Assembly: GCF_008763945.1 (NCBI RefSeq)
Contig: NZ_VTQH01000003.1
Coordinates: forward strand, 434,001-498,000
Direction: 5' to 3'
DNA from: Microbacterium testaceum StLB037
GTDB taxonomy: Bacteria; Actinomycetota; Actinomycetes; Actinomycetales; Microbacteriaceae
Length of the DNA: 64,000 nucleotides
The position numbers and the translations under genes were made by a program. The notes beneath the pieces were generated by a model that saw nothing but the letters and a program-made list of their open reading frames with translations, searched no databases and was not told where the DNA came from. Below, piece by piece: positions 36,278-46,076 of this stretch. Every line of letters starts with the position of its first letter. The first letter of the stretch is position 1.

Positions 36278-36283
36278 TAGCAT
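36278..36283 (+). promoter_or_regulatory. Probable -10 box of leaderless gpmA mRNA
   Basis: TAGCAT is at -12 to -7 relative to the ATG at 36290. Confidence 0.5.
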
Positions 36284-36289
36284 GGACCC

Positions 36290-37036
36290 ATGCCTCACAC
36301 GCTGATCCTCCTCCGCCACGGGCAGAGCGAGTGGAACAAGACCAACCAGTTCACCGGCTGGGTCGACGTGCGACTCACCGACCAGGGCAAGGCCGAGGCC
36401 CAGCGCGGCGGCGAGCTGCTCGCCGAGTCCGGCGTCCTTCCCGACGTGCTGCACACCTCGGTGCTCAGCCGCGCGATCCAGACGGCGAACATCGCGCTCG
36501 ACGCGGCCGACCGTCTCTGGATCCCGGTCAAGCGGTCGTGGCGCCTGAACGAGCGTCACTACGGCGCCCTGCAGGGCAAGGACAAGGCGCAGACCCTCGA
36601 GGAGTTCGGCAGCGAGCAGTTCATGCTGTGGCGTCGTTCGTTCGACGTTCCGCCGCCGCCCCTGCCCGCCGACGAACAGTACAGCCAGGTCGGCGACCCC
36701 CGCTACGTCGGCATCGACGGCGAGGTGCCCGACACCGAGTCGCTGAAGATCGTCATCGATCGCATGCTGCCCTACTGGCACAGCGACATCGTCCCCGACC
36801 TGCAGGCAGGCAAGACGGTGCTCGTGACGGCGCACGGCAACTCGCTGCGTGGCCTCGTCAAGCACCTCGAGGGCATCAGCGACGCCGACATCGCGGAGCT
36901 GAACATCCCCACGGGCATCCCGCTCGTCTACCAGCTCGACGACGACCTCCAGCCCCTCGGCCCGGGCGAGTACCTCGACCCCGAGGCCGCGGCCGCCGGC
37001 GCCGCTGCCGTCGCCGCGCAGGGCAACAAGCACTGA
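36290..37036 (+). CDS. gpmA: 2,3-bisphosphoglycerate-dependent phosphoglycerate mutase
   Basis: The 248-residue glycolytic enzyme has the catalytic His in LRHGQSEWN (His10), the acid Glu in [10 protein letters not shown], and the second His in [10 protein letters not shown]. It interconverts 3- and 2-phosphoglycerate. C-terminal residues after about 225 form an Ala-rich tail. A very strong terminator follows, shared with convergent phoU. In mycobacteria gpm also lies next to senX3-regX3, so the gpmA-phoU-senX3-regX3 order is a conserved actinobacterial arrangement. Confidence 0.97.
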   Translation: MPHTLILLRHGQSEWNKTNQFTGWVDVRLTDQGKAEAQRGGELLAESGVLPDVLHTSVLSRAIQTANIALDAADRLWIPVKRSWRLNERHYGALQGKDKAQTLEEFGSEQFMLWRRSFDVPPPPLPADEQYSQVGDPRYVGIDGEVPDTESLKIVIDRMLPYWHSDIVPDLQAGKTVLVTAHGNSLRGLVKHLEGISDADIAELNIPTGIPLVYQLDDDLQPLGPGEYLDPEAAAAGAAAVAAQGNKH

Positions 37037-37041
37037 AAGCA

Positions 37042-37087
37042 CGAGAAGAGGGGGTGGATGCCGGTCGGCATCCACCCCCTCTTCTCG
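37042..37087. terminator. Bidirectional terminator gpmA/phoU
   Basis: A perfect 21-bp stem (37042-37062 with 37067-37087) around GGTC. Its upper part is an inverted pair of the GGATGCC word. Confidence 0.95.
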
Positions 37088-37099
37088 CGTGTGCGGCGG

Positions 37100-37783
37100 T
37101 CAGATGACCGGGCTGGGCTCGTGCGCTGCGTCGTCGTCGGCGCCGGCCCAATCGCCCGTCGCCAGGTAGATGACCTTCTTGGCGACCGAGACCGCGTGGT
37201 CGGCGAAACGCTCGTGGTACCGGCTGGCCAGGGTGGCGTCGACGGTGGCGGTCGCCTCACCCTTCCAGGAGTCGCCGAGCACCTTCTCGAAGACGCTGAC
37301 GTGCAGTTCGTCGATGTCGTCGTCGGCATCGCGGATGGCCTCGGCGATGCGAAGGTCTTGCGTGCGCAGCAGTTCGGCGAGCTTGCGCGCGACCTCGACG
37401 TCGAGCTCGCCCATCCGGGTGAAGGTGCTCTTCAGGCCCTTGGGGATCGCGCGCTCGGGGAAGCGCGACCGTGCGAGCTGAGCGATGTGCTCGGCCATGT
37501 CGCCCATGCGCTCGAGCGAGGCGCTCACCCGGAGAGCGGTGACGACGATACGCAGGTCGCGGGCCACGGGCTGCTGGCGCGCCAGGATCTCGATGGCGAG
37601 CTCGTCGAGCTCGACGGCCTTCTCGTCGATGACCGCGTCGGCCTCGATGACCTCTTCGGCGAGGGAGACGTCGCTCGTTCCGAACGCGCGCGTCGCGCGG
37701 TCGATGGCGATGGTCACGAGGTCGGCGATCTCGACCAGCCGGCTCTGAACGTCCTCGAGGGACTGGTGGAATACTTCGCGCAT
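37100..37783 (-). CDS. phoU: Phosphate signalling protein PhoU
   Basis: The 227-residue all-helical protein has two repeats of the PhoU three-helix bundle with metal-site motifs (EVIEADAVIDEKAVELDE region and EAIRDADDDIDELH). PhoU links the Pst transporter to the sensor kinase and prevents phosphate overload. ATG 37783 has AAGG 9 bases upstream and gives the usual MREVFHQSL start. It is divergent from senX3-regX3 across 172 bp that hold a PHO-type repeat. Confidence 0.95.
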   Translation of the reverse strand: MREVFHQSLEDVQSRLVEIADLVTIAIDRATRAFGTSDVSLAEEVIEADAVIDEKAVELDELAIEILARQQPVARDLRIVVTALRVSASLERMGDMAEHIAQLARSRFPERAIPKGLKSTFTRMGELDVEVARKLAELLRTQDLRIAEAIRDADDDIDELHVSVFEKVLGDSWKGEATATVDATLASRYHERFADHAVSVAKKVIYLATGDWAGADDDAAHEPSPVI

Positions 37784-37910
37784 GGCGGGTACCTTCCTCG
37801 TCGTGGGCACGGCACAGAGGCGTCCCGCAACCCTCGGGGATTCTTCCCAGCGAAGGTTAACGAGTGGTGCTGTGACAGTGAATAGTAGCCTCTGCTCGCG
37901 CTCTCGCGGG

Positions 37911-37928
37911 GGTGAACGGCCGGTGACG
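37911..37928 (-). promoter_or_regulatory. PHO-like box upstream of senX3
   Basis: On the minus strand CGTCACC-GGCC-GTTCACC has two units with the 11-nt periodicity of PHO boxes, the second perfect. It would allow feedback of RegX3 on senX3-regX3 and phoU. Confidence 0.6.
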
Positions 37929-37943
37929 CTCCAGGAGCGCCCC

Positions 37944-37949
37944 TACGCT
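37944..37949 (+). promoter_or_regulatory. Probable -10 box of leaderless senX3 mRNA
   Basis: TACGCT is at -12 to -7 relative to the ATG at 37956. GGAG between box and start could also serve as a very close ribosome site. Confidence 0.4.
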
Positions 37950-37955
37950 GGAGGC

Positions 37956-39170
37956 ATGGAACAACCGCAGCTCGTGCTGCTCGCGCTCCTCGCAGGACTC
38001 CTGGTCGGAGCGGCGGCGGTCGGTCTCGTAGTCGCCGCACTCCGCGCCCGTGACCGCTCCCTGGCGCAGACCTCCGCAGAGGTGCCGGAGGGCGTGGAGG
38101 CCATGCTGGGGGCGATGGACGACCCCGCCTTCGTGTGCGACACCTCGTCGACGGTGCTGGCGCTCTCGCCCGCCGCCGAGGTGTTCGGTGTACAGGCCGG
38201 AGAGGTGATCGCGAGCGAGGAGCTCAAGCGCGTCGCCCGCGTCGCCCGCGACACCGGCTCGGGCATCGCCGAGAACCTGCGGTTGCGCCGCGGCGCCGCT
38301 CCCGCCGAGCCGCGCCTGGTGGCGGTGCGTGCGACCCCCATCTCGCCCCGCCTGACGCTCCTGGTGCTCCGCGACATCACCGAGCGCGAGCGCGTGGAAG
38401 AGATGCGCCGCGATTTCGTCGCCAACACGAGCCATGAGCTGAAGACGCCGGTCGGGGCGGTGAGCCTGCTCGCCGAGGCCATCGAGTCCGCCGCCGACGA
38501 TCCCGCCCAGGTGCGCCACTTCTCGACCCGGCTGCAGGCCGAGGTCACGCGCCTCGCCGCCCTGGTCAATCGCATCCTGAGCCTCTCCCGGCTCCAGGCC
38601 TCCGACGAGTTGCGCGACGTGCGCGACGTCTCGATCGACGAGGTCGTGGCATCCGCCGTCGAGGGGTACGCCGTCCAGGCCGACGCCGCCCAGGTCACCG
38701 TGGTGCGCGGCGGCACGAAAGGGCTGTGGGTTCGCGGCGAACCGCAGATCCTGACCGAGGCCGTGGGCAATCTCGTCGCCAACGCGATCGCCTACTCCCC
38801 GGAGGGGTCGAAGGTCGGCATCGGGGTCAAGCTCGACGACACGGTGGTCGAGATCGCCGTGACCGATCGCGGCATCGGCATCCCCGAGAGCGACCAGCAC
38901 CGGGTCTTCGAGCGCTTCTACCGCGCCGACCAGGCCCGCTCGCGGCGGACCGGCGGCACGGGCTTGGGCTTGTCGATCGTGAAGCACGCCGTGCAGCGGC
39001 ACGGAGGGGAGGTGCGGTTGTGGTCTCGGCCCGACCGCGGCTCGACGTTCACCATCCGCCTGCCGATGTCGGATGCTCCCGACCTCGACATCGCCCGCCC
39101 CAAACCCCGTCGCAAGGGCCGCAAGAGCTCCGCGACGACACCCGTACCCGCGAAGGGAGACACCGCATGA
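37956..39170 (+). CDS. senX3: Phosphate-responsive sensor histidine kinase SenX3
   Basis: The 404-residue kinase has one or two N-terminal membrane helices (about 5-30), a PAS-like sensor domain (about 45-150), the phosphoacceptor His in NTSHELKTP (about residue 160), and a HATPase domain with GNLVANAIAYSPEG, TDRGIGIP and GGTGLGLSI. It should phosphorylate RegX3 when phosphate is low. The ATG at 37956 is preferred over earlier starts because it opens at the membrane anchor. Its stop overlaps the regX3 start (ATGA). Confidence 0.95.
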   Translation: MEQPQLVLLALLAGLLVGAAAVGLVVAALRARDRSLAQTSAEVPEGVEAMLGAMDDPAFVCDTSSTVLALSPAAEVFGVQAGEVIASEELKRVARVARDTGSGIAENLRLRRGAAPAEPRLVAVRATPISPRLTLLVLRDITERERVEEMRRDFVANTSHELKTPVGAVSLLAEAIESAADDPAQVRHFSTRLQAEVTRLAALVNRILSLSRLQASDELRDVRDVSIDEVVASAVEGYAVQADAAQVTVVRGGTKGLWVRGEPQILTEAVGNLVANAIAYSPEGSKVGIGVKLDDTVVEIAVTDRGIGIPESDQHRVFERFYRADQARSRRTGGTGLGLSIVKHAVQRHGGEVRLWSRPDRGSTFTIRLPMSDAPDLDIARPKPRRKGRKSSATTPVPAKGDTA

Positions 39171-39850
39171 CCCGCGTTCTGATCGTCGAGGACGAGCCCG
39201 ATCTGGCCGACCCGCTGGCCTACCTGCTGCGTCGGGAGGGCTACGAGGTCGAGATCGCCGAGGACGGCGCACTCGCGCTGGTCGCCTTCCGCGAGCGCGG
39301 CGCCGACATCGTGCTGCTGGATCTGATGCTGCCCGGGATGCCGGGAACCGAGGTGTGCCGCCAGGTGCGGCTGAGCTCGCAGGTGCCGATCATCATGCTG
39401 ACGGCCAAGGACTCCGAGGTCGATATCGTCGTCGGCCTCGAGCTGGGCGCCGATGACTACGTCACCAAGCCCTACTCGACGCGGGAGCTGCTCGCGCGGA
39501 TGCGCGCGGTGCTGCGGCGTCGCGCACCCGAGGAGGCGGACCTCGACGACCGCATCCTCTCCGGCGGCCGCGTCGTGCTCGACATCGACCGTCACACGGT
39601 GTCGGTGGACGGCGGGGAGATCAACATCCCCCTCAAGGAGTTCGAGCTCCTCGAGGTGCTCATGCGCAACGCCGGCCGGGTCCTCACCCGCGGGCAGCTG
39701 ATCGACCGCGTGTGGGGGACCGACTACTTCGGCGACACCAAGACCCTCGACGTGCACATCAAGCGCATCCGCTCGCGCATCGAGCAGAACCCGAGCGAGC
39801 CGAGCATGCTCGTCACCGTGCGGGGTCTGGGCTACCGCTTCGAAGCCTGA
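39167..39850 (+). CDS. regX3: Phosphate response regulator RegX3
   Basis: The 227-residue OmpR-family regulator has a receiver domain with acidic pocket EDEPD (about 9-13), phosphoacceptor Asp in VLLDLMLPG (about residue 52) and Lys in VTKPYS, then a winged helix with LTRGQLIDRVWGTDYFGDTK (split). It activates phosphate-starvation genes such as pstSCAB, probably through the PHO-type boxes found in this window. It is co-translated with senX3 and followed by a strong terminator. Confidence 0.96.
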   Translation: MTRVLIVEDEPDLADPLAYLLRREGYEVEIAEDGALALVAFRERGADIVLLDLMLPGMPGTEVCRQVRLSSQVPIIMLTAKDSEVDIVVGLELGADDYVTKPYSTRELLARMRAVLRRRAPEEADLDDRILSGGRVVLDIDRHTVSVDGGEINIPLKEFELLEVLMRNAGRVLTRGQLIDRVWGTDYFGDTKTLDVHIKRIRSRIEQNPSEPSMLVTVRGLGYRFEA

Positions 39851-39862
39851 CGCACCGCGCGA

Positions 39863-39903
39863 ACGACGAAGGCGCCGACGAGGATCGTCGGCGCCTTCGT
39901 CGT
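39863..39903. terminator. Bidirectional terminator after regX3
   Basis: A perfect 19-bp stem with a GGA loop between convergent genes. Confidence 0.95.
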
Positions 39904-39907
39904 GAGA

Positions 39908-40468
39908 TCAGGACGCGGGGGTCGCGCTGGCCGTCGGGGTCGGCGTCGCCGAGGGCGTGGCCGGGATCGAGACCGTCGCCTCGGGGGTCGGAGCGAGGGG
40001 AGCCAGGTACTCCAGGGCGCCGTCGAGGACGGGCACCTGGATGAGCGCACCCTGTCCGTCGCCGGACTGGAAGTAGACGGGGACCGTCGAGCCGGGCACG
40101 GCGTCGATGTCGTCGAGGCGGAGCGGCTCGACACCGTTGGCCAGGTCGCCGAGGCTGAGCGTGCGGTTGGCCGGCACGTTCACCGAGGAGCGGACGGCCG
40201 TGGAGCCCTCGCCGACCTCGAGGCGCAGGGTCAGCGAACCGGTGGTGTCGTTGACGATGGCGGCGACGAGGTTGCCGGTGGTGCCGTCCTCGTTCGCGAC
40301 GATCAGCGCGTTGCGCACGTGCAGGGGGCCGGAGTCGGCCGGCACGTTGACGCCGTCCGAGGCGGAGTAATCGATGGTGGTCGCCTGCGGGGCGAGGATG
40401 TTGCATCCCGTCGTACCGAGCACGACAGCTGCACCCACGGCGATGGACGCGATCAGGCGCGTTTTCAC
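39908..40468 (-). CDS. Hypothetical lipoprotein
   Basis: The 186-residue product has a lipobox GTTGC (acylated Cys22) and a beta-rich extracellular domain (about 30-160) ending in a Thr/Pro/Ala-rich tail. GTG 40468 is chosen because GGAGGATCC precedes it directly. The family is a conserved actinobacterial surface lipoprotein of unknown function; the core resembles DUF-type copper-chaperone or immunoglobulin-like folds only vaguely, so no role is given. It is convergent with regX3 and divergent from carD. Confidence 0.8.
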   Translation of the reverse strand: MKTRLIASIAVGAAVVLGTTGCNILAPQATTIDYSASDGVNVPADSGPLHVRNALIVANEDGTTGNLVAAIVNDTTGSLTLRLEVGEGSTAVRSSVNVPANRTLSLGDLANGVEPLRLDDIDAVPGSTVPVYFQSGDGQGALIQVPVLDGALEYLAPLAPTPEATVSIPATPSATPTPTASATPAS

Positions 40469-40597
40469 GGATCCTCCAAGATCGACAGACGGCATCCTGA
40501 ACATCCTACGGGGTCCGCGGAGCGGCCCCGCTCGCCCGCGCGTGCGAGAGGGGATGGGTGGGGGGAGGGCGGAACCTTAGCGCATGCGGGCCTGTGG

Positions 40598-40603
40598 TAT
40601 CCT
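40598..40603 (+). promoter_or_regulatory. Probable -10 element of carD
   Basis: TATCCT lies 26 bp before the carD ATG, with GAAAGGA (40614-40620) as ribosome site. TTAGCG 15 bp upstream (40577-40582) is a possible weak -35 element. Confidence 0.5.
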
Positions 40604-40629
40604 GGATGTTGCCGAAAGGACATAACTCC

Positions 40630-41112
40630 ATGCTTTTTGAGGTTGGCGAGACCGTCGTTTACCCGCACCATGGCGCGGCCACGATCATCGAGGTCAAAGA
40701 ACGCGTCATCAAGGGCGAGACGAAGAAATACCTGAAGTTGAACGTCACGCAAGGCGACCTCGTGATCGAGGTCCCGGCTGACAACGTCGACCTCGTCGGC
40801 GTTCGCGACGTCATCGGCAAAGAGGGTCTCGACCGCGTCTTCGACGTGCTGCGCGCACCGTTCACCGAAGAGCCCACCAACTGGTCGCGCCGCTACAAGG
40901 CGAACCTCGAGAAGCTCGCCTCGGGCGATGTGATCAAGGTCAGCGAGGTCGTCCGCGACCTGTGGCGCCGTGACCAGGACCGCGGCCTGTCTGCCGGTGA
41001 GAAGCGCATGCTTGCGAAGGCCCGTCAGATCCTCGTGTCGGAGCTCGCTCTGGCCGAGAAGACCGACGAAGACCGCGCGAGCGTCGTGCTCGACGAGGTC
41101 CTCGCGTCCTGA
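40630..41112 (+). CDS. carD: CarD-family RNA polymerase-binding regulator
   Basis: The 160-residue product has an N-terminal RNA-polymerase-interacting Tudor-like domain (about 1-55; [15 protein letters not shown]) and a C-terminal helical DNA-binding domain with [13 protein letters not shown], including the Trp that wedges into promoter DNA in mycobacterial CarD. CarD stabilises open complexes at rRNA and other promoters. The promoter and ribosome site are conventional. It precedes ispDF, as in mycobacteria where carD, ispD, ispF and cysS are neighbours. Confidence 0.96.
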   Translation: MLFEVGETVVYPHHGAATIIEVKERVIKGETKKYLKLNVTQGDLVIEVPADNVDLVGVRDVIGKEGLDRVFDVLRAPFTEEPTNWSRRYKANLEKLASGDVIKVSEVVRDLWRRDQDRGLSAGEKRMLAKARQILVSELALAEKTDEDRASVVLDEVLAS

Positions 41113-41148
41113 CCCCGCTCGGCGCGTCGCCCGTTCGCGGCGGCGCGC

Positions 41149-41154
41149 TAGCGT
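41149..41154 (+). promoter_or_regulatory. Probable -10 box of leaderless ispDF mRNA
   Basis: TAGCGT is at -12 to -7 relative to the GTG at 41161. Confidence 0.5.
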
Positions 41155-41160
41155 GAACGG

Positions 41161-42363
41161 GTGACTCTCAGCCCTGTCCCGCGTCTCGCGGTCATCGTCG
41201 TCGCCGCCGGATCCGGCACCCGCCTGAAGGGCGGCGCGCCGAAGGCGTTCGTCGGTATAGACGACCGATCGATCCTGCACCACGCGTTGCGCGGGGTGGT
41301 CGCCGCGACGACGGCCCAGGTGGTCGTCGTGGTGCCGTCGGGGTACGAGGGCGAGGCGCTCACCGATGCTCGGGATGCCGCGGGCGATCGCGCCGATCTG
41401 CTCACCGTCGTCGTCGGTGGTGCGACCCGACAGGAGTCGGTCGCCGCGGGCCTCGGCGCGCTCTGGGCCGATGTCGACACCGTGCTCGTCCACGATGCCG
41501 CCCGCGCGCTCACCCCGGCCGCGGTGTTCGACCGCGTGATCGCCGCGGTCGACGCGGGCGCGGCAGCGGTCATCCCGGTGCTCCCCGTCGTCGACACCAT
41601 CAAGCGCGTCGACGCGGACGGGAGGGTCGTCGGTCCCGTCGACCGGTCGGAGCTCGCCGCCGCCCAGACCCCGCAGGGCTTCCGCCGCTCGGTACTCGAG
41701 GCCGCCCTGGCCTCGGTGGACACCGATTACACCGACGATGCCGCCGCGGTGGCCGCCGCCGGTCACGACGTGGCGACGGTGGAGGGCGATGCCGTGGCCT
41801 TCAAGATCACGACCGGCCCCGACCTCGACCGGGCGCGCGCACTCCTGGCGACCGGGTCTTCGGCATCCGTCGTCCGTCCTCCGGTGCACGATGCTCCGCG
41901 CGTGGGCATCGGCACCGACGTGCACGGCTTCGGGGGAGAGGGCACGCTGTGGCTCGCCGGCCTCGAGTGGCCGGGCGAAGAGGCGTTGTCGGGGCACTCC
42001 GACGGGGATGCCGTGGCTCACGCGATCGTCGACGCGCTGCTGGCCGCCGCCGGGCTCGGCGATATCGGCACGCACTTCGGAACCGACCGGCCCGAGTTCG
42101 CCGGTGCCCACGCCGAGGCGTTCCTCGCGCACACGGTCGGGCTGCTGTCGGCCGCCGGGTGGCGCATCGGCAACGTGTCGGTGCAGGTGCAGGCGAACCG
42201 CCCGCGCTTCGCCGCCCGCCGCCTCGAGGCCGAGCGGGCCCTGTCCGCCGCCCTCGGCGGCGCACCGGTGTCGGTGAGCGCCACCACGACCGACGGGCTC
42301 GGCTTCACCGGACGCACCGAGGGGGTCGCCGCCTTCGCGACGGCCCTCGTGCTGCCCGCCTAG
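41161..42363 (+). CDS. ispDF: Bifunctional IspD-IspF isoprenoid enzyme
   Basis: The 400-residue fusion has an IspD cytidylyltransferase domain (about 8-225; [16 protein letters not shown]) and an IspF cyclodiphosphate synthase domain (about 245-398) with metal ligands in GTDVHGFG and [13 protein letters not shown]. It performs two steps of the methylerythritol-phosphate route to isoprenoids; the intermediate IspE is encoded elsewhere. Fusion is common in Microbacteriaceae and some proteobacteria. The stop codon overlaps the stop of the convergent acetyltransferase gene by 4 bp (CTAG). Confidence 0.96.
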   Translation: MTLSPVPRLAVIVVAAGSGTRLKGGAPKAFVGIDDRSILHHALRGVVAATTAQVVVVVPSGYEGEALTDARDAAGDRADLLTVVVGGATRQESVAAGLGALWADVDTVLVHDAARALTPAAVFDRVIAAVDAGAAAVIPVLPVVDTIKRVDADGRVVGPVDRSELAAAQTPQGFRRSVLEAALASVDTDYTDDAAAVAAAGHDVATVEGDAVAFKITTGPDLDRARALLATGSSASVVRPPVHDAPRVGIGTDVHGFGGEGTLWLAGLEWPGEEALSGHSDGDAVAHAIVDALLAAAGLGDIGTHFGTDRPEFAGAHAEAFLAHTVGLLSAAGWRIGNVSVQVQANRPRFAARRLEAERALSAALGGAPVSVSATTTDGLGFTGRTEGVAAFATALVLPA

Positions 42364-42821
42364 AGTTCGCGGGTCATGAAGGTCGACAGCGGATCCGGCG
42401 CGTACGGGGCGAAGGCCGGGCACTCCGCGAACCCCTCACTCGCGTAGAGCCGTCGCGCCGGGATGAAGTCGCCGGTGCTGCCCGTCTCGAGCCAGAGACT
42501 GCGGATGCCGCGCTCGCGCGCATCGTCCATGATGTGCCGCAGGATCGCGCGGCCGATGCCCTGGCCGAGGAAGCTGTCCACGACGCGCATCGACTTCAAC
42601 TCGGCGCTGTCGCCGCCGAGGTCCTTGCACGCGCCGATGCCGGCGAGTTCGTCGTCGACCCACGCCGACCACACCGTGACGCCGTCGGCGGTGAGCCGGT
42701 CCACATCGAGGGCGTGCACGCTCTCGGCGGGCGTGTTCTCGAGCATGCCCGCGAGATGGGCGGCGACGAGAGCACGCGTGGCGTCGGCGGACAGATCATC
42801 GGGGCGAATGACGAGAGGCAC
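42360..42821 (-). CDS. GNAT-family N-acetyltransferase
   Basis: The 153-residue product has the GNAT core with the acetyl-CoA loop [17 protein letters not shown] (about residue 80) and the later strand [19 protein letters not shown] typical of a small-molecule or amino-acid acetyltransferase group. The GTG start at 42821 is preceded by TAGGGT at -12 to -7, suggesting a leaderless mRNA. It is convergent and overlapping with ispDF by 4 bp. The substrate is unknown. Confidence 0.88.
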   Translation of the reverse strand: MPLVIRPDDLSADATRALVAAHLAGMLENTPAESVHALDVDRLTADGVTVWSAWVDDELAGIGACKDLGGDSAELKSMRVVDSFLGQGIGRAILRHIMDDARERGIRSLWLETGSTGDFIPARRLYASEGFAECPAFAPYAPDPLSTFMTREL

Positions 42822-42827
42822 TCCCGC

Positions 42828-42833
42828 ACCCTA
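42828..42833 (-). promoter_or_regulatory. Probable -10 box of leaderless GNAT mRNA
   Basis: TAGGGT on the minus strand is exactly at -12 to -7 from the GTG at 42821. Confidence 0.45.
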
Positions 42834-42877
42834 ACGACCGCATGTTTCGGGCACGGGTCGCGCCGAGGGTCGGCCGG

Positions 42878-42883
42878 TAGGCT
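42878..42883 (+). promoter_or_regulatory. Probable -10 box of leaderless cysS mRNA
   Basis: TAGGCT is at -12 to -7 relative to the GTG at 42890. Confidence 0.5.
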
Positions 42884-42889
42884 GGGCCG

Positions 42890-44290
42890 GTGACTGTTCG
42901 GCTGTACGACACGAAGACGCAGGGACTCCGCGACTTCGTCCCCCTCGACCCCTCGAACGTCACGGTCTACGTCTGCGGTCCGACCGTGCAGTCGGGCCCG
43001 CACATCGGTCACGTGCGGGCCGCCCTCGCCTTCGATCTGCTGCGACGCTGGCTCGCGCATCGCTACGGCCGGGTCACCTTCGTGCGCAACGTCACCGACA
43101 TCGACGACAAGGTGCTCGCGAACGCCACCGAGACCGAGCCGTGGTGGGCACTGGCCTACCGGATGGAGCTCGACTTCTCGCGTGCATACGACGCCGTCGG
43201 CATCCTTCCCCCCACCTACGAACCCCGCGCGACGGCGTCGGTGACGCAGATGCAGGAGCTCATCGCCGAGCTCATCGAGCGCGGCCACGCCTATGCCGCG
43301 GCCGGCGACGTGTACTTCGACGTGCGCTCGTGGCCCGCCTACGGCGAGCTGACGCGCCAGAGCCTGGATGCCATGGAGCCGGCCGCCGACGCCGACCCTC
43401 GAGGAAAGCGCGACCCCCGCGACTTCGCGCTGTGGAAGGGCGCGAAGCCCGGTGAGCCCACCTCGGCGACCTGGGCTTCGCCGTGGGGTGCGGGACGGCC
43501 CGGTTGGCACATCGAGTGCTCGGCGATGTCGCGGCGATACCTCGGCGGCGAGTTCGACATCCACGGCGGGGGACTCGATCTGCGCTTCCCCCACCACGAG
43601 AACGAGATCGCGCAGTCGACCGCGGCCGGCGACGCCTTCGCCCGGTACTGGGTGCACAACGGCCTGGTCACCGTGGACGGCCAGAAGATGTCGAAGTCGC
43701 TCGGCAACTTCACCCTCGCCTCGGACGTGCTCGACGCCCACGACCCGCTCGTGGTGCGCTACGCCCTCGCCGCGGCGCACTACCGCTCGAACCTCGACCT
43801 GAGCGAGGCGTCGTGGGCCGAGGCCGAGACCGCGCTCGGACGCATTCGCACCTTCCTCGACCGGGCGCGGCGCCACGTGCAGGCGGGATGGCCCGAGGCG
43901 AAAGAAGGACTCCCGACGGAGTTCGTCGAGGCGATGGACGACGACCTCTCGGTTCCCCGGGCTCTCGCGGCGATCCACACCAGCATCCGGTCGGGGAATG
44001 CGCTGCTCGACGCCGGCCGGTACGATGAGGCGAAGCAGCACGTCATGGACGTCACGCAGATGACGCTCGTCCTGGGTCTCAACCCTCACTCTTCTCAGTG
44101 GGGTGGCGCCGATGGGGGCGCGGAGACCGCCGCTCTGGACACCCTGGTCCAGACGATGATCGCGCAGCGCGCGCAAGCGCGCGCGGACAAGGATTGGGCG
44201 GCCGCGGATCGCATTCGAGACGCGATCGCCGCCGCAGGAATCACGCTGGAAGACACTCCAGCCGGAACACATTGGAGTATCGATGGCTAA
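42890..44290 (+). CDS. cysS: Cysteinyl-tRNA synthetase
   Basis: The 466-residue class I synthetase has the HIGH motif ([10 protein letters not shown], about residue 35), zinc ligands in YVCGPTV and WHIECSAMS and HHENE, and the KMSKS motif (QKMSKSLGN, about 264). It charges tRNA-Cys. The C-terminal helical DALR-type domain is present. Its stop overlaps the rlmB start by 8 bp (ATGGCTAA). Confidence 0.97.
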   Translation: MTVRLYDTKTQGLRDFVPLDPSNVTVYVCGPTVQSGPHIGHVRAALAFDLLRRWLAHRYGRVTFVRNVTDIDDKVLANATETEPWWALAYRMELDFSRAYDAVGILPPTYEPRATASVTQMQELIAELIERGHAYAAAGDVYFDVRSWPAYGELTRQSLDAMEPAADADPRGKRDPRDFALWKGAKPGEPTSATWASPWGAGRPGWHIECSAMSRRYLGGEFDIHGGGLDLRFPHHENEIAQSTAAGDAFARYWVHNGLVTVDGQKMSKSLGNFTLASDVLDAHDPLVVRYALAAAHYRSNLDLSEASWAEAETALGRIRTFLDRARRHVQAGWPEAKEGLPTEFVEAMDDDLSVPRALAAIHTSIRSGNALLDAGRYDEAKQHVMDVTQMTLVLGLNPHSSQWGGADGGAETAALDTLVQTMIAQRAQARADKDWAAADRIRDAIAAAGITLEDTPAGTHWSIDG

Positions 44291-45278
44291 GCCTGGACGC
44301 CCCGGAGCACGCAACCCCGGCAAGAAGAAGGGCCCGCTCAAGGGCACCGGCGGGCACTCCCGCAAGGCGCTCGAGGGCCGGGGCCCCACCCCCAAGGCCG
44401 AGGACCGCGCGTGGCACCCCGCGGGCAAGCGCAAGGCGGCCGAGGAACGGTACGCCGCAGCGGGCGGTAAGGGTCGGCCGGGCGTCCGCGCCGTCGGCAA
44501 CCCCAACCGCAAGAGCCCCAAGGCGGCGGACGACACCGAGACGGTCACCGGCCGTAACTCGGTGCTCGAAGCCCTGCGCGCCAAGATCCCCGCGACCGCG
44601 ATGTACATCGCGCAGCGCGTCGAGATGGACGACCGCGTCAAAGAGATGCTGTCGATCGCGACCAACCGCGGCATCCCGGTGCTCGAGGTCACGCGCCCCG
44701 AGCTCGACCGCATGGCCGGTTTCGACGGCGTGCACCAGGGCGTCGCGCTCAAGGTGCCGCCCTACGCCTACGCCCACCCGCAGGATCTCCTCGAGCAGAT
44801 CATCGACCGGGGGCAGCTGCCGCTGCTCGTCGCGCTCGACGGCGTCACCGACCCCCGCAACCTCGGCGCGATCATCCGCTCCACCGGTGCTTTCGGCGGC
44901 CAGGGCCTGATCATCCCGCAGCGCCGCTCGGCGAGCGTCAACTCCGCGGCGTGGAAGACCAGCGCGGGCGCCGCCGCTCGCATCCCCGTCGCCCTCGCGG
45001 CGAACCTCACGGCCACGCTGAAAGAGTTCAAGAAGCAGGGCGTCTTCGTGCTCGGTCTCGACGGCGACGGCGATGTGTCGCTGCCCGACCTCGAGCTCGC
45101 CGACCGCCCCGTCGTGATCGTCGTCGGCTCCGAGGGCAAGGGCCTCTCGCGCCTCGTCACCGAGACCTGCGACCAGGTCGTGTCGATCCCCATCTCCGCC
45201 GCGACCGAGTCGCTCAACGCCGGTATCGCGGCATCCGTCGCCCTGTACCAGGTGTCGACGCTCCGCGGCACCGTCTGA
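44283..45278 (+). CDS. rlmB: TrmH-family 23S rRNA 2'-O-ribose methyltransferase RlmB
   Basis: The 331-residue product starts with a basic Lys/Gly/Pro-rich extension of about 85 residues ([16 protein letters not shown]), common in actinobacterial members, then the RNA substrate-binding domain (about 88-165, [13 protein letters not shown]) and the SpoU knot with motifs [23 protein letters not shown] and [14 protein letters not shown]. It should methylate G2251 of 23S rRNA. It is translationally coupled to cysS, as in many actinobacteria. Confidence 0.94.
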   Translation: MAKPGRPGARNPGKKKGPLKGTGGHSRKALEGRGPTPKAEDRAWHPAGKRKAAEERYAAAGGKGRPGVRAVGNPNRKSPKAADDTETVTGRNSVLEALRAKIPATAMYIAQRVEMDDRVKEMLSIATNRGIPVLEVTRPELDRMAGFDGVHQGVALKVPPYAYAHPQDLLEQIIDRGQLPLLVALDGVTDPRNLGAIIRSTGAFGGQGLIIPQRRSASVNSAAWKTSAGAAARIPVALAANLTATLKEFKKQGVFVLGLDGDGDVSLPDLELADRPVVIVVGSEGKGLSRLVTETCDQVVSIPISAATESLNAGIAASVALYQVSTLRGTV

Positions 45279-45297
45279 TCCACCGGAAGGAACGCTC

Positions 45298-45939
45298 ATG
45301 CCCCGTATCGCCGTCATCGGAGGCACCGGTTACGCCGGAAGCCACATCGTCACCGAGGCCGTCCGCCGCGGACACACCGTCGTCTCGATCGCCCGCTCGG
45401 TGCCCACCGAGCGCGTCGAGGGGGCGACCTACCTCGAAGGCACCGTCCTCGACGTTCCCGGTCTCGTCGCTCAGCTCGAGGGCGTCGACGTCGTCGTCTC
45501 GGCCGTCGCTCCGCGCGGCGACATGGAGGGCCAGCTCCGTCCCGCGATCGCCGAGCTCGTCACGGCGCTCCCCGAGAACGTCCGCGTGGGCGTCGTCGGC
45601 GGAGCGGGCGGTTCGCTCGTCGCCGAGGGAGGCCCGCGCCTGATCGACACCGACGGGTTCGCCGAGGAGTACAAGCCCGAGGCGCGCGAAGCGATCGGCA
45701 TCCTCGAGGACCTGCAGGCCGACGACACCGGTCGCGACTGGTTCTACGTGCACCCGGCCGGCGGCTTCGGCTCGTGGACGCCGGGTGAGCGCACCGGTTC
45801 GTACCGCGACGGGGGCGACGTGCTCGTCGTCGACGGCGAGGGCAACTCGTTCATCGGCGGCGCCGACTTCGCGGTCGCCATCCTCGACGAGATCGAGAAC
45901 CCGAAGCACACGCGCGAGCGCTTCACGGTGGGCTACTGA
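45298..45939 (+). CDS. NAD(P)-binding oxidoreductase (NmrA/YwnB-like)
   Basis: The 213-residue product has a Rossmann fold opened by GGTGYAGSHIV (about residue 8) and the family block VGVVGGAGGSLV, with HPAGGFGSW later. Members are atypical short-chain dehydrogenase relatives, often annotated as NADH-flavin reductase; activity is unproved. GAAGGA precedes the ATG. It lies 19 bp after rlmB and may be co-transcribed. A strong terminator follows. Confidence 0.88.
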   Translation: MPRIAVIGGTGYAGSHIVTEAVRRGHTVVSIARSVPTERVEGATYLEGTVLDVPGLVAQLEGVDVVVSAVAPRGDMEGQLRPAIAELVTALPENVRVGVVGGAGGSLVAEGGPRLIDTDGFAEEYKPEAREAIGILEDLQADDTGRDWFYVHPAGGFGSWTPGERTGSYRDGGDVLVVDGEGNSFIGGADFAVAILDEIENPKHTRERFTVGY

Positions 45940-45953
45940 GCCCGCGCGACACC

Positions 45954-45996
45954 GAGGCCGCGGCATCCTGGATCTGATTCCGGATGCCGCGGCCTC
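45954..45996 (+). terminator. Terminator built from an inverted GGATGCC pair
   Basis: A perfect 15-bp stem GAGGCCGCGGCATCC with its complement and a 13-nt loop, 15 bp after the oxidoreductase stop. Confidence 0.85.
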
Positions 45997-46076
45997 CGTC
46001 GTTCCGCCGGCGCGGCGCCCGCGTCGGTGGCGCGCGGTCCGGTGTGCGACCCTCCCGGGGTCGGCGCCGCCGAGCA

